Source of the DNA: Halopseudomonas sabulinigri
GTDB taxonomy: Bacteria; Pseudomonadota; Gammaproteobacteria; Pseudomonadales; Pseudomonadaceae
Length of the DNA stretch: 64,000 nt
Direction: 5' to 3'
NCBI RefSeq assembly: GCF_900105255.1
Contig: NZ_LT629763.1
Location: 1,550,001 to 1,614,000 of the forward strand
The translations under genes and the position numbers were made by a program. Shown piece by piece: positions 1-7,534 of this stretch. The notes beneath the pieces were generated by a model, which was not told where the DNA came from, ran no database searches, and saw only the letters and a list, made by a program, of their open reading frames with translations. How positions within the stretch are numbered: position 1 is the stretch's first letter; each line of letters begins with the position of its first letter.

Positions 1-599
1 TCATCAGCGGCTCGGCACTGCTGGTGTTACTGCAAGGCGTCGACCGGCTGTTGCATCCGCAGCCGCTTGATGCGGCCTGGTCCGGCATTGCGGTCATGCT
101 GTTCTCGATTATCGCTACCCTCGGGCTGCTGGCACTGCAACGCCACGTAATCAAGCGAACCGGCTCTACAGCGATCGGTGCCGATGCATTGCATTACCGT
201 TCTGACCTGCTGCTCAACCTGAGCATCATCGCCGCCCTTCTGTTGGCGCAGTTTGGCGTGCAGCGTGCCGACGCTCTGTTTGGTCTGGCCATTGCGCTGT
301 TCATCGCTTTTGGCGCGGTACAGATCGGGCGGCAGGCGGTGCAGATTCTGATGGACCGCGAATTACCTGACGGCGTGCGTGCCCACACCTTGCAACTGGC
401 CCGCTCGATTCCCGGCGTACTGGACATCCATGACCTGCGCACCCGCGAATCGGGGCAGCATTGGTTTATGCAACTGCACTTGGAGCTTCCGGCCGAGCTC
501 AGCCTGGCGCAAGCGCACGAAATCGGCGAGCAGGTGCGCCTGGCCATCATCACCCACTATCCCCAGGCCGAAGTACTGGTGCACAAGGACCCGGCCTGA
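1..599 (+). CDS. fieF: Cation diffusion facilitator (FieF-like), 3' part only
   Basis: The reading frame is open from the left edge, so the N-terminal membrane helices lie outside the window; about 198 residues are visible. CDF transporters exchange Fe2+/Zn2+ for protons across the inner membrane. The motif HYRSDLLLN matches the helix-5 metal site of E. coli YiiP/FieF (His and Asp ligands). It is followed by a last membrane helix and a cytoplasmic C-terminal domain with IHDLRTR and a final VHKDP, where the family places metal-binding His/Asp residues. A clear terminator follows. Family assignment is firm; the choice of iron or zinc is inference. Confidence 0.9.
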   Translation, partial: ISGSALLVLLQGVDRLLHPQPLDAAWSGIAVMLFSIIATLGLLALQRHVIKRTGSTAIGADALHYRSDLLLNLSIIAALLLAQFGVQRADALFGLAIALFIAFGAVQIGRQAVQILMDRELPDGVRAHTLQLARSIPGVLDIHDLRTRESGQHWFMQLHLELPAELSLAQAHEIGEQVRLAIITHYPQAEVLVHKDPA

Positions 600-628
600 G
601 CCTCGGCTTGCAGCAAACCGCGCACAAC

Positions 629-666
629 AAAAAGGCGAGCCACCCGTTGAGTAGCTCGCCTTTTTT
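629..666 (+). terminator. Rho-independent terminator after fieF
   Basis: The arms GGCGAGC (634-640) and GCTCGCC (654-660) form a hairpin flanked by an A-run on the left and six T on the right. It ends the fieF transcript and could work in both directions. Confidence 0.85.
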
Positions 667-844
667 ACGTCCGCTGGATTCCTTGTGGGATCTTGCCTTG
701 CTCCCGTGCCTTGTGGGCTGGGTAACCGGCTGGCAGCACACCTGTTAGATGCTCTTGCCCCGACTCGCCGGATAAGCGAGGCGGCTGGACGACCGGTTCT
801 GGCTGAAACTGTTGACTATAGTAGGCCGACCGGAGCGAAATAAC

Positions 845-920
845 TTACCTTATATTGCATAAAATATTGCCAAATCAGCAATTTTTATCTAAAAATCACA
901 AAACATGCGCAATAAGGTAA
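845..920. promoter_or_regulatory. AT-rich control region with nested inverted repeats before the Lrp-type gene
   Basis: An outer inverted repeat pairs TTACCTTATATTGC (845-858) with GCAATAAGGTAA (909-920). An inner one pairs ATTGC (866-870) with GCAAT (878-882). The stretch is far more AT-rich than its surroundings and ends 6 bases before the regulator's start codon. Lrp/AsnC proteins commonly bind AT-rich inverted repeats and control their own genes, so this is probably an autoregulatory operator and promoter. Binding is inferred from position and symmetry only. Confidence 0.5.
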
Positions 921-926
921 AAACCG

Positions 927-1415
927 ATGAATTCTCTCAACCTGGATCGCTACGACCTGAAGATTCTCGCTGCCCTGCAGCACGATGCACGCATCAGTAA
1001 TCAGGAGCTGGCAGAACGCATTGGCTTGTCGCCCTCGCCCTGCTCACGCCGCGTCAAGGCACTGGAAGACAGCGGGCTGATAAAGCGTCAGGTTGCACTG
1101 CTTGACCCCGGCATGCTTGGGCTCAAGCTTACCGCCTTCGTGATGATCGGCATGGACCGCCACACCCCGGAACGCTTTGCCGGATTTGAAGCGGTAATCC
1201 GCGAATGCCCCGAGGTACTCGACTGTTGTCTGGTCACTGGCATGGACGCCGACTATCACCTGCGCGTGGTGGTGCCTGATATGGAGCACTATCAGCAGCT
1301 GCTGCTGGGCACGCTGACGCGTATCGAAGGCGTCTCCAGTGTGCGCTCCAGCTTTGTACTGAGCCAGGTACTGGCCAGCACCGAGCTGCCGCTCAAGCAC
1401 CTGGGCCTGAACTGA
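927..1415 (+). CDS. Lrp/AsnC family transcriptional regulator
   Basis: The 162-residue protein has the Lrp layout: an N-terminal winged helix-turn-helix (residues about 8-50, with LDRYDLKILAAL and NQELAERIGLS) and a C-terminal RAM ligand-binding domain (about 70-150). Such proteins sense amino acids or related metabolites and regulate metabolic genes as oligomers. The C-terminal SSFVLSQV...TELPL is typical of the family. No catabolic gene sits beside it, so the effector and targets are unknown. The AT-rich inverted repeats just upstream suggest self-regulation. Confidence 0.9.
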   Translation: MNSLNLDRYDLKILAALQHDARISNQELAERIGLSPSPCSRRVKALEDSGLIKRQVALLDPGMLGLKLTAFVMIGMDRHTPERFAGFEAVIRECPEVLDCCLVTGMDADYHLRVVVPDMEHYQQLLLGTLTRIEGVSSVRSSFVLSQVLASTELPLKHLGLN

Positions 1416-1502
1416 AATAAGCGTGCTGACGCCTGCCACTGGCGCAAGCACGCTGCAGAGCCGTTATACTGGCGCCCCTTTTTCATCGTCTGGAGCCCGC
1501 CC

Positions 1503-1700
1503 ATGACCTACGACCAGTTTGAAGCTCTCGCCATGCCGCTAATGATCTTTGGCCTTGTGGCCTTCATGGGTTTCATCGTCTGGGATCTGGCCAAGCAATC
1601 CAAGGCTGGACGCTACGGCACGTTTGTACTCTTTGGTGTACTGGGTCTGGGTGTGATGGCCTTTGTTATCAAGGAAGTGGTGATCGGCATCATCAGCTGA
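1503..1700 (+). CDS. DUF2788 small inner-membrane protein
   Basis: This 65-residue protein has two predicted membrane helices (about 10-28 and 40-62) separated by a short basic loop, AKQSKAGRYG. It matches my recollection of the DUF2788 family of pseudomonads, which share the VAFMxFIVWDL...SKAGR core. Function is unknown. It stands alone, with a TATACT box at 1465-1470 as a possible -10 element. The strong family resemblance supports a real gene despite the small size. Confidence 0.85.
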   Translation: MTYDQFEALAMPLMIFGLVAFMGFIVWDLAKQSKAGRYGTFVLFGVLGLGVMAFVIKEVVIGIIS

Positions 1701-1771
1701 GCGCCACCTGCCAGTACAGCCGCGGCCAAAAAGCCGCCAAATCTGACCAATATCCCGCCTGCATCAAAGTC

Positions 1772-1813
1772 TGAATCATGATTCACTGCATTCAAACAAT
1801 GAATACGGATTCA
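1772..1813. promoter_or_regulatory. Tandem 14-bp palindromes: predicted TetR operator
   Basis: Two sites of the form TGAAT-N4-ATTCA lie at 1772-1785 (TGAATCATGATTCA, a perfect palindrome) and 1800-1813 (TGAATACGGATTCA), 28 bp apart start to start. That is close to three helical turns, so both face one side of the DNA. The second ends 4 bases before the tetR start codon. A third copy lies upstream of the acyl-CoA ligase at 5239. Position and symmetry fit an autoregulatory operator of the TetR protein encoded immediately downstream. Confidence 0.7.
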
Positions 1814-1817
1814 GATC

Positions 1818-2459
1818 ATGGCTTACCGCACCACCGCCACCCGCATCGAACGTGACCAGGTACTGCGTGAACACATTCTCGATTGCGCCCTGCAACAGGT
1901 TGCCGAACAGGGTTTCACGGCCCTGACCATGAGCGGCCTTGCCGGTGCCGCCGGGGTCGCCACTGGCAGCCTGTACCGGCACTTTCCGGGCAAGGGTGCG
2001 CTGGCCGCCGATGTGTTTGTCAAAGCCACGCGCATCGAACTGAACACCCTCAAGGAACAATTTCAGGCACCGGGTAAAGCCTCTGACCGCCTGCGCAACG
2101 GCCTCACGCAGTTCGCCGCGCGGGCTTGGCACAGCCGCCAACTGGCCTACGCGCTGATCGCCGAACCCGCTGAAGAAGAGGTTGAAACCCAGCGCCTGTT
2201 CTATCGTCAGGCTTACGCCACCATTTACGGCGAGCTGTTGGCCGATGGCGTGGCCGATGGCAGTTTTGTCGTGGAAAACATCCCGCTCACCTCAGCCTGC
2301 CTGGTTGGCGCCATTGCCGAATCACTGGTCGGCCCGCTCTCGCCGCAGGCTCGCGCCGACCGGGAAAGCGGCCTCCCCAGCGAAAGCCTGGAGGCGGTTA
2401 CCCGCACCATCACCCGTTTCTGTCTGCGCGCCCTGGGCGCCAAGGAGCCAACGCCATGA
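1818..2459 (+). CDS. TetR family transcriptional regulator of the acyl-CoA cluster
   Basis: The 213-residue protein has an N-terminal TetR DNA-binding domain; the helix-turn-helix falls near residues 38-57, with GVATGSLYRHFPGKG. An alpha-helical ligand-binding domain follows. It overlaps the next gene, an acyl-CoA dehydrogenase, by 4 bp (ATGA), which implies one operon and coupled translation. Family members in such settings usually respond to an acyl-CoA or fatty acid. The palindromes directly upstream, and the copy before the ligase gene, suggest it represses both units. The ligand is unknown. Confidence 0.9.
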   Translation: MAYRTTATRIERDQVLREHILDCALQQVAEQGFTALTMSGLAGAAGVATGSLYRHFPGKGALAADVFVKATRIELNTLKEQFQAPGKASDRLRNGLTQFAARAWHSRQLAYALIAEPAEEEVETQRLFYRQAYATIYGELLADGVADGSFVVENIPLTSACLVGAIAESLVGPLSPQARADRESGLPSESLEAVTRTITRFCLRALGAKEPTP

Positions 2460-4105
2460 ACCTGCACCAGTTCGCCGAAACCCATGAGGTATCCAATCAG
2501 GTCCCGCCGCTCAGCGGTATCAATCTGTACCGCGATGACCTGCCGCTGCAGGAATGGGTCAAGCGTTACCAGGGTGACTGGGCAGATGCGGCGCTGAACG
2601 CATACGGCCAACTCACCGGCAGCAGCCTGATGGAGGCCGGCTTTCTGGCCAATGAGAACAAACCGGTATTCCACAGCCATGATCGCTATGGGCATCGCAT
2701 TGACCTGATCGAGTTTCACCCGGCCTACCATGAACTGATGGCCGCCGGAATTGGCGCGGGCATCACCAGCGCGCCCTGGACCGACCCGCGGCCCGGTGCG
2801 CAGGTGGCACGTGCGGCGACCATGTATTTGCATAACCAGGCCGAGGCCGGCACCAGTTGCCCAATGACCATGACCTACGCCTGCGTGCCCGCCCTGCGCC
2901 TGCAGCCCGACCTGGCCGAACATTGGCTACCCAAAATCCTCTCGCGCCAATACGACCCGCGCAACCTGCCGATCGAGCAGAAAACCGGCGCCACCATCGG
3001 TATGGCGATGACCGAGAAACAGGGCGGCACCGACGTGCGCGCTAACACCACCCGCGCCTACCCCGTGGGCACGGGGGGCCCTGGCCAGGCCTATGAACTG
3101 GTCGGCCACAAGTGGTTCTGCTCGGCCCCGATGTGCGATGCCTTCCTGACCCTGGCGCAGACCGACAAGGGGCTGAGTTGCTTCCTGCTGCCGCGCCATC
3201 GCCCGGACGGCTCACGCAATCAGTTTTACGTTCAGCGCCTGAAGAACAAACTGGGCAACTGGGCCAACGCCTCCAGCGAAGTCGAGTTCCGCGGCGCGCT
3301 GGCCTGGATGGTCGGGGCCGAAGGCCGTGGCGTACCGACCATCATCGAGATGGTCTCCCTCACCCGTTTCGATTGCATGATTGGCTCCAGCTCCCTGATG
3401 CGTCAGGCCTTGACCCAGGCAGCGCATCACTGCGCGCACCGCAAGGTCGGCACCCGCGTGCTCAACGAGCAGCCGCTGATGCAGAACGTACTGGCTGACC
3501 TGGCGCTGGAAAGCGAAGCGGCGCTGGCGCTGACCATGCGCATGGGCAAGGCGCTGGACAACCAGCATGATGAGCAGGAAGACAAGTTCGCCAGGCTGGT
3601 CACCGCCATCGGCAAATACTGGATCTGCAAGCGCGCGCCGGGGATGATCAACGAAGCGCAGGAATGCCTGGGCGGTGCCGGCTACGTGGAAGAAACTATC
3701 CTGCCGCGCCTGTACCGCGAAGCGCCGGTCAACTCGATCTGGGAAGGCTCCGGCAACGTGCAGTGCCTGGATGTGCTGCGCGCGCTGTCCAAGGAGCCGG
3801 GCGTGCTCGATGCCCTGTTTGCCGAACTGGGCGACGGTCATGGCTCAGCTTTGCTAGGTCAGCGGATCGACCAGCTGAAGCAGCAATTCCGCGATACCGA
3901 CGACATCCAATACCGCGCCCGCCAACTGACCGAAGACGTCGCCGTGGCGCTGCAAGCCAAACTGTTGCTGGAAGCCGGCAACAGCAGCGTGTCGGACGCC
4001 TTCATCGCCAGCCGTCTGGGCCAGCACGGCCAGGCCTATGGCACACTGCCCAAGGGCCTGGATGTCGAAGCACTGGTGGCGCGCTCGACGCCTGCCGCAC
4101 TCTGA
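2456..4105 (+). CDS. Acyl-CoA dehydrogenase, AidB family
   Basis: The 549-residue flavoprotein resembles E. coli AidB along its length. Recognisable blocks are TSCPMTMTYA, the FAD-region block GMAMTEKQGG, GHKWFCSAP, LTRFDCMIGS and EAPVNSIWEGSG; the last contains the Glu at the place of the acyl-CoA dehydrogenase base. AidB is an adaptive-response protein with weak isovaleryl-CoA dehydrogenase activity that also binds DNA. Here the gene sits between a TetR regulator and a thioesterase, with an acyl-CoA ligase nearby, which favours acyl-CoA oxidation over DNA protection. Substrate is unknown. Confidence 0.9.
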   Translation: MNLHQFAETHEVSNQVPPLSGINLYRDDLPLQEWVKRYQGDWADAALNAYGQLTGSSLMEAGFLANENKPVFHSHDRYGHRIDLIEFHPAYHELMAAGIGAGITSAPWTDPRPGAQVARAATMYLHNQAEAGTSCPMTMTYACVPALRLQPDLAEHWLPKILSRQYDPRNLPIEQKTGATIGMAMTEKQGGTDVRANTTRAYPVGTGGPGQAYELVGHKWFCSAPMCDAFLTLAQTDKGLSCFLLPRHRPDGSRNQFYVQRLKNKLGNWANASSEVEFRGALAWMVGAEGRGVPTIIEMVSLTRFDCMIGSSSLMRQALTQAAHHCAHRKVGTRVLNEQPLMQNVLADLALESEAALALTMRMGKALDNQHDEQEDKFARLVTAIGKYWICKRAPGMINEAQECLGGAGYVEETILPRLYREAPVNSIWEGSGNVQCLDVLRALSKEPGVLDALFAELGDGHGSALLGQRIDQLKQQFRDTDDIQYRARQLTEDVAVALQAKLLLEAGNSSVSDAFIASRLGQHGQAYGTLPKGLDVEALVARSTPAAL

Positions 4106-4114
4106 GGAATACGC

Positions 4115-4561
4115 GTGACAATCGAACAGAGCACCATAGAGGCGCGGGTGGAGGCCGGATTCAGCCGCGCCAACTTCATCGCTGACCTGGGCATACGCCC
4201 CACGGCCTGCGGTGCGGGCTGGGTAGAAGCCGAGCTGAGTATTCTGCCCCGGCATTTTCAACAGGGCGGCTTTGTACACGCCGGCGTACAGACCACCCTG
4301 GCGGATCACTGTGCCGGCGCGGCGGCGGCAACGACCCTGGCTGAAGGATTTAGCGTCCTCAGCGTCGAGTTCAAGCTCAATCTGTTGCGCCCTGCGCTGT
4401 GTGAAACCCTGCTGTGCCGTGCCGAGGTATTGAAATCAGGCAAACAGATTTGCGTAGCGGAGTCGGAGGTTTTTGCGTTGAAAAATGGCGAAAAGCGGCT
4501 GTTCAGCAAAGCGACGGTAACCCTTGCGGTGCTGCCCGTTGCCGCTACACTGCCGCGCTGA
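4115..4561 (+). CDS. PaaI-family hotdog-fold thioesterase
   Basis: The 148-residue protein has the hotdog signature FQQGGFVHAGVQTTLADHCAG followed by SVEFKLNLLRPA, typical of PaaI-type acyl-CoA thioesterases that hydrolyse CoA thioesters in the cytoplasm. The start is GTG at 4115, with GAGGAA upstream, 9 bp after the dehydrogenase stop. It is almost certainly co-transcribed with that gene. Its likely role is to release CoA from products or dead-end intermediates of the dehydrogenase. Exact substrate is unknown. Confidence 0.88.
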   Translation: MTIEQSTIEARVEAGFSRANFIADLGIRPTACGAGWVEAELSILPRHFQQGGFVHAGVQTTLADHCAGAAAATTLAEGFSVLSVEFKLNLLRPALCETLLCRAEVLKSGKQICVAESEVFALKNGEKRLFSKATVTLAVLPVAATLPR

Positions 4562-4582
4562 ACCGCCGCTGGATAGCCGCCT

Positions 4583-5200
4583 ATGAAACAACGCCTACGC
4601 TCAGCCCAACGCCCTGGCCCCGCCGGCAAACCGCGCCGGCAGGCCGCTGCGCCGCCCGCCAATCCACAACTGATTGCGCTGAACAAGCCGTTCGACGTAC
4701 TTACCCAGTTTACCGATGGCCAGGGTCGCGCCACCCTCAAGGACTTCATCACACTAAGCGGCGTCTACCCTGCCGGTCGACTGGATCGTGACAGTGAAGG
4801 TCTCTTGCTGCTGACCAACGATGGTCGGTTACAGGCGCGCATCACCGACCCCAAGCACAAGCTGGCCAAGACCTACTGGGTTCAGGTAGAGGGCGAACCC
4901 AGTGCCGAACAGCTCGACCAGCTGCGCGCCGGCCCGCAGCTGAACGACGGCCCCACCCGTCCGGCGGAGGTAGAGCAGATAACCGAGCCCGACCTCTGGC
5001 CGCGCAATCCGCCGGTGCGCTTTCGCAAGAGCGTGCCCACCAGTTGGCTGGCGATCACCATCCGCGAAGGCCGCAACCGCCAGGTACGCCGTATGACCGC
5101 CGCCGTCGGCCTGCCCACCCTGCGTCTGGTGCGCGTGCGTATTGGCGACTGGCAGCTCGGTGACCTGGGCCCTGGCCAATGGCGTAACCAACCTATTTAG
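4583..5200 (+). CDS. rluE: 23S rRNA pseudouridine(2457) synthase RluE
   Basis: The 205-residue protein carries the RsuA/RluB/E/F motif [16 protein letters not shown] with the catalytic Asp in GRLD (about residue 68), and the later [17 protein letters not shown] basic, disordered N-terminus (residues 1-25) precedes ALNKPFDVL. RluE makes pseudouridine at position 2457 of 23S rRNA. It follows the thioesterase by 21 bp and may share the tetR operon transcript, although its function is unrelated. There is no N-terminal S4 domain, which fits RluE rather than RsuA or RluB. Confidence 0.9.
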   Translation: MKQRLRSAQRPGPAGKPRRQAAAPPANPQLIALNKPFDVLTQFTDGQGRATLKDFITLSGVYPAGRLDRDSEGLLLLTNDGRLQARITDPKHKLAKTYWVQVEGEPSAEQLDQLRAGPQLNDGPTRPAEVEQITEPDLWPRNPPVRFRKSVPTSWLAITIREGRNRQVRRMTAAVGLPTLRLVRVRIGDWQLGDLGPGQWRNQPI

Positions 5201-5238
5201 CAGCGTGCCACGGAATCTGCACTGGCGTGGACAAAAAA

Positions 5239-5252
5239 TGAACCAAGATTCA
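5239..5252. promoter_or_regulatory. Third TetR-type palindrome, before the acyl-CoA ligase
   Basis: TGAACCAAGATTCA differs by one arm base from the TGAAT-N4-ATTCA sites before tetR. Read on the other strand, all three sites share TGAATC-N4-TTCA. It lies 54 bp upstream of the ligase start. This suggests the ligase belongs to the same regulon although it is a separate transcription unit. Confidence 0.6.
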
Positions 5253-5305
5253 GATCTTCTCGATTCCGTAGCACTGATTCCCAACAACAAGAACAGGACA
5301 GCAGC

Positions 5306-6784
5306 ATGAACATCCCCGATCTACTGGCGCTCAATGCGCGCAAATTTCCCGACCAGGAGGCCCTCATCACCCCAGAGTGTCGTCTCGACTGGGCCAGCCT
5401 GCATGAGCAGAGCCTGCTGCTCGCCGCACACCTGCGCACCGCATATGGTATTAGTCCGCAGGACCGCGTCGCTCTTTTCATGCCCAACGGCTATGCCTGG
5501 GTGCTGGGTTACTTTGCCGTGCTCAATCTGGGCGCTGTGGTGGTGCCCATCAACGCGCGTCTGGCGCCGGCCGAGCTCGACTACATATTGCGAGACTGCG
5601 GCGCCAGCCTGGTACTTGGCTGTGCCGAGCAATACCTGACCCTGGCTCCGCTGCTGAGCGAAAGCCGCCCCGGCCTGAACCTGGACGACCTGACCAAGCT
5701 GCTGCCCCACTGGACGCGCAAACACACGCTGGAAGCCATCGAACCCAGCGCGCCCTGTACGCTGCTGTACACCTCGGGCACCACCGGCAAGCCCAAGGGC
5801 GTATTGTTCAACCATATCAATCTGCTCACCGTTGCCAACACCACTGCGGTAGAAATGGACGTGCGCCCGGACAGCCGCCTGCTGCACATGATGCCGCTAA
5901 CCCATTCCGCGCCCTTGCACGTATTCTTGCTTGGCGGCACCTACGTTGGCGCAGCGCATATCGTCTTGCCGGAATTCACCCCGACCCTGCTGCTCGACAC
6001 GGTGGAGCGCGAGCGCACCACGCACTTCTTCGGCGCCCCCGTCGCCTATCTGCTCACCGCGCAGCAACCGGATATTGCCCAGCGCGATCTCAGCTCCATG
6101 ACCTGCTGGGTCTACGGTGGCGGCCCCTTATCGGCTGAACAGGTCGAATTGATCCGCCAGCGTATGGGCACCGAGCAGTTGTTCTGTGTGTATGGGCTGA
6201 CCGAAGCCGGCCCCAGTGGCAGCCTGATGAAACCCGCCGAGCACAAAATCAAAGCCGGCTCCATCGGCTGCCGCGGCGCGCTGCACACCGAACTGCGGCT
6301 GATCGACGATGCCGGCCACCCCATCGCCGGCGAAGGCACCGGACAAATCCAGATTCGCACCGCCGCGACCATGCTGGGCTACTGGAACAAGCCCGAGGCG
6401 ACCGCCGAATGCCTGCACGCCGACGGCTGGCTGGACTCCGGAGACGTTGCCCGGCGCGATGCCGACGGCTATTACTGGGTCCTGGCACGCAAGAAGGAGC
6501 TGATCATCAGCGGCGGCGTGAATATCTACCCGCGCGAAATCGAATCAGCGCTGGAGCAGCACCCTGCCATCGCCGAGGTAGCGGTAATCGGTGTGCCGCA
6601 CGCCGAGTGGGGTGAAACCGTCAAAGCCTGCGTGGTGCTGCGCGAGCCACTGGACGACTGCGCCCAAATCCTGCGCACCTACCTGCAACCGCTACTGGCC
6701 GACTACAAGATTCCGCGCCTGTTCAGCCAGCACAGCGCCCTGCCGCGCAACGCCAACGGCAAGGTGATGAAGCACCAGCTTTAA
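5306..6784 (+). CDS. AMP-forming acyl-CoA synthetase (long/medium-chain type)
   Basis: The 492-residue adenylate-forming enzyme activates a carboxylic acid with ATP and CoA. It has the P-loop YTSGTTGKPKG (residues 145-155), VYGLTEAGPSG, the hinge region around RRDADGYYWVLARKKELIISGG, and PRNANGK near the C-terminus with the catalytic Lys (about 486). The start ATG follows AGGACAGCAGC. With the dehydrogenase and thioesterase upstream and a shared palindrome, it probably activates the acid that the cluster processes. A terminator follows. Chain-length specificity cannot be read from the sequence. Confidence 0.9.
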   Translation: MNIPDLLALNARKFPDQEALITPECRLDWASLHEQSLLLAAHLRTAYGISPQDRVALFMPNGYAWVLGYFAVLNLGAVVVPINARLAPAELDYILRDCGASLVLGCAEQYLTLAPLLSESRPGLNLDDLTKLLPHWTRKHTLEAIEPSAPCTLLYTSGTTGKPKGVLFNHINLLTVANTTAVEMDVRPDSRLLHMMPLTHSAPLHVFLLGGTYVGAAHIVLPEFTPTLLLDTVERERTTHFFGAPVAYLLTAQQPDIAQRDLSSMTCWVYGGGPLSAEQVELIRQRMGTEQLFCVYGLTEAGPSGSLMKPAEHKIKAGSIGCRGALHTELRLIDDAGHPIAGEGTGQIQIRTAATMLGYWNKPEATAECLHADGWLDSGDVARRDADGYYWVLARKKELIISGGVNIYPREIESALEQHPAIAEVAVIGVPHAEWGETVKACVVLREPLDDCAQILRTYLQPLLADYKIPRLFSQHSALPRNANGKVMKHQL

Positions 6785-6787
6785 CAA

Positions 6788-6815
6788 AAAAGGGGCCTCG
6801 GCAGAGACCCCTTTC
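6788..6815. terminator. Bidirectional terminator between convergent genes
   Basis: AAGGGGCCTC (6789-6798) pairs with GAGACCCCTT (about 6804-6813) with one mismatch, flanked by A-runs on the left and T on the right. It separates the acyl-CoA ligase from the leftward DUF962 gene and could serve both. Confidence 0.75.
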
Positions 6816-6860
6816 TACTTGGTGCACGGCCTGTGCCGCAGGACAGGCTGCAGGCCAACG

Positions 6861-7283
6861 TCAGTAGCGCAGCCCAAACAGGCGAAACAGAAAACCCAGC
6901 AGCCAGATGGGGCCGATCAGCAAAAATTGCAGGTCTTTGAAGAACGACGGTTTCTTGCCCTCAAGATGGTGGCCGATGAACTGGCCCACCCAAGCCAGCA
7001 CAAAAATGGCTACGCAGGGCCAGAACACATAGGTCATCAGGCTGAGGATCAGCAGCATGAGTAACGACAGCACCAGCATCACCGCAGCGATGCGCCACGA
7101 GAGTGTGACGTAGAACGCCAATGCCGCCGCCACGGCGAGCATCGACACCCAGGGGTGTATCGCCCAGAGAATTCCCAGCACGCTGAAGGTAATCAGCGGC
7201 ACGCAAATCCAGTGCAGCAGTTTGTTCATCGGATTGCGATGGCTTTCACCATACTCGTCGAACCATTGGTCAATCGCTTTCAT
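6861..7283 (-). CDS. DUF962 / Mpo1-like membrane protein
   Basis: The 140-residue protein begins with HRNPMNKLLHWICVP (residues about 15-29), has three or four hydrophobic segments, then GQFIGHHLEGKKPSF. These are the conserved His-bearing motifs of the DUF962 family. The yeast member Mpo1 is an Fe2+-dependent dioxygenase that alpha-oxidises 2-hydroxy fatty acids in the ER. The bacterial role is not established, but a lipid-related oxygenase is plausible. It is transcribed toward the ligase gene, and its promoter should lie in 7284-7400. Confidence 0.85.
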   Translation of the reverse strand: MKAIDQWFDEYGESHRNPMNKLLHWICVPLITFSVLGILWAIHPWVSMLAVAAALAFYVTLSWRIAAVMLVLSLLMLLILSLMTYVFWPCVAIFVLAWVGQFIGHHLEGKKPSFFKDLQFLLIGPIWLLGFLFRLFGLRY

Positions 7284-7534
7284 AAACCACCTTGTTGTAG
7301 GTCTGATGTGGTGTTTTTACTGTCTCACAGTGTAGACAAAGCGCTCACCGTAACCAGTGTCGCAAGGCGCCATACCCAGTGTCATTGACAACCTGCGGCC
7401 CAGCGGCGATGCTCTGACTCACGCCGACTGGCGTCCCCGTTCGCGGAAAGGGCTGCGCCCGCTGTACCCACCTTCGATCTTGTCCATACGACACCCAGCC
7501 TGCCAGGCGGACACAGGCCCGATAAGGGGATCGT

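Noticed and set aside
7321-7338. TGTCT-N8-AGACA inverted repeat before the DUF962 gene
   Set aside because: The arms are only 5 bp, there is no neighbouring regulator and no second copy, so chance is likely.
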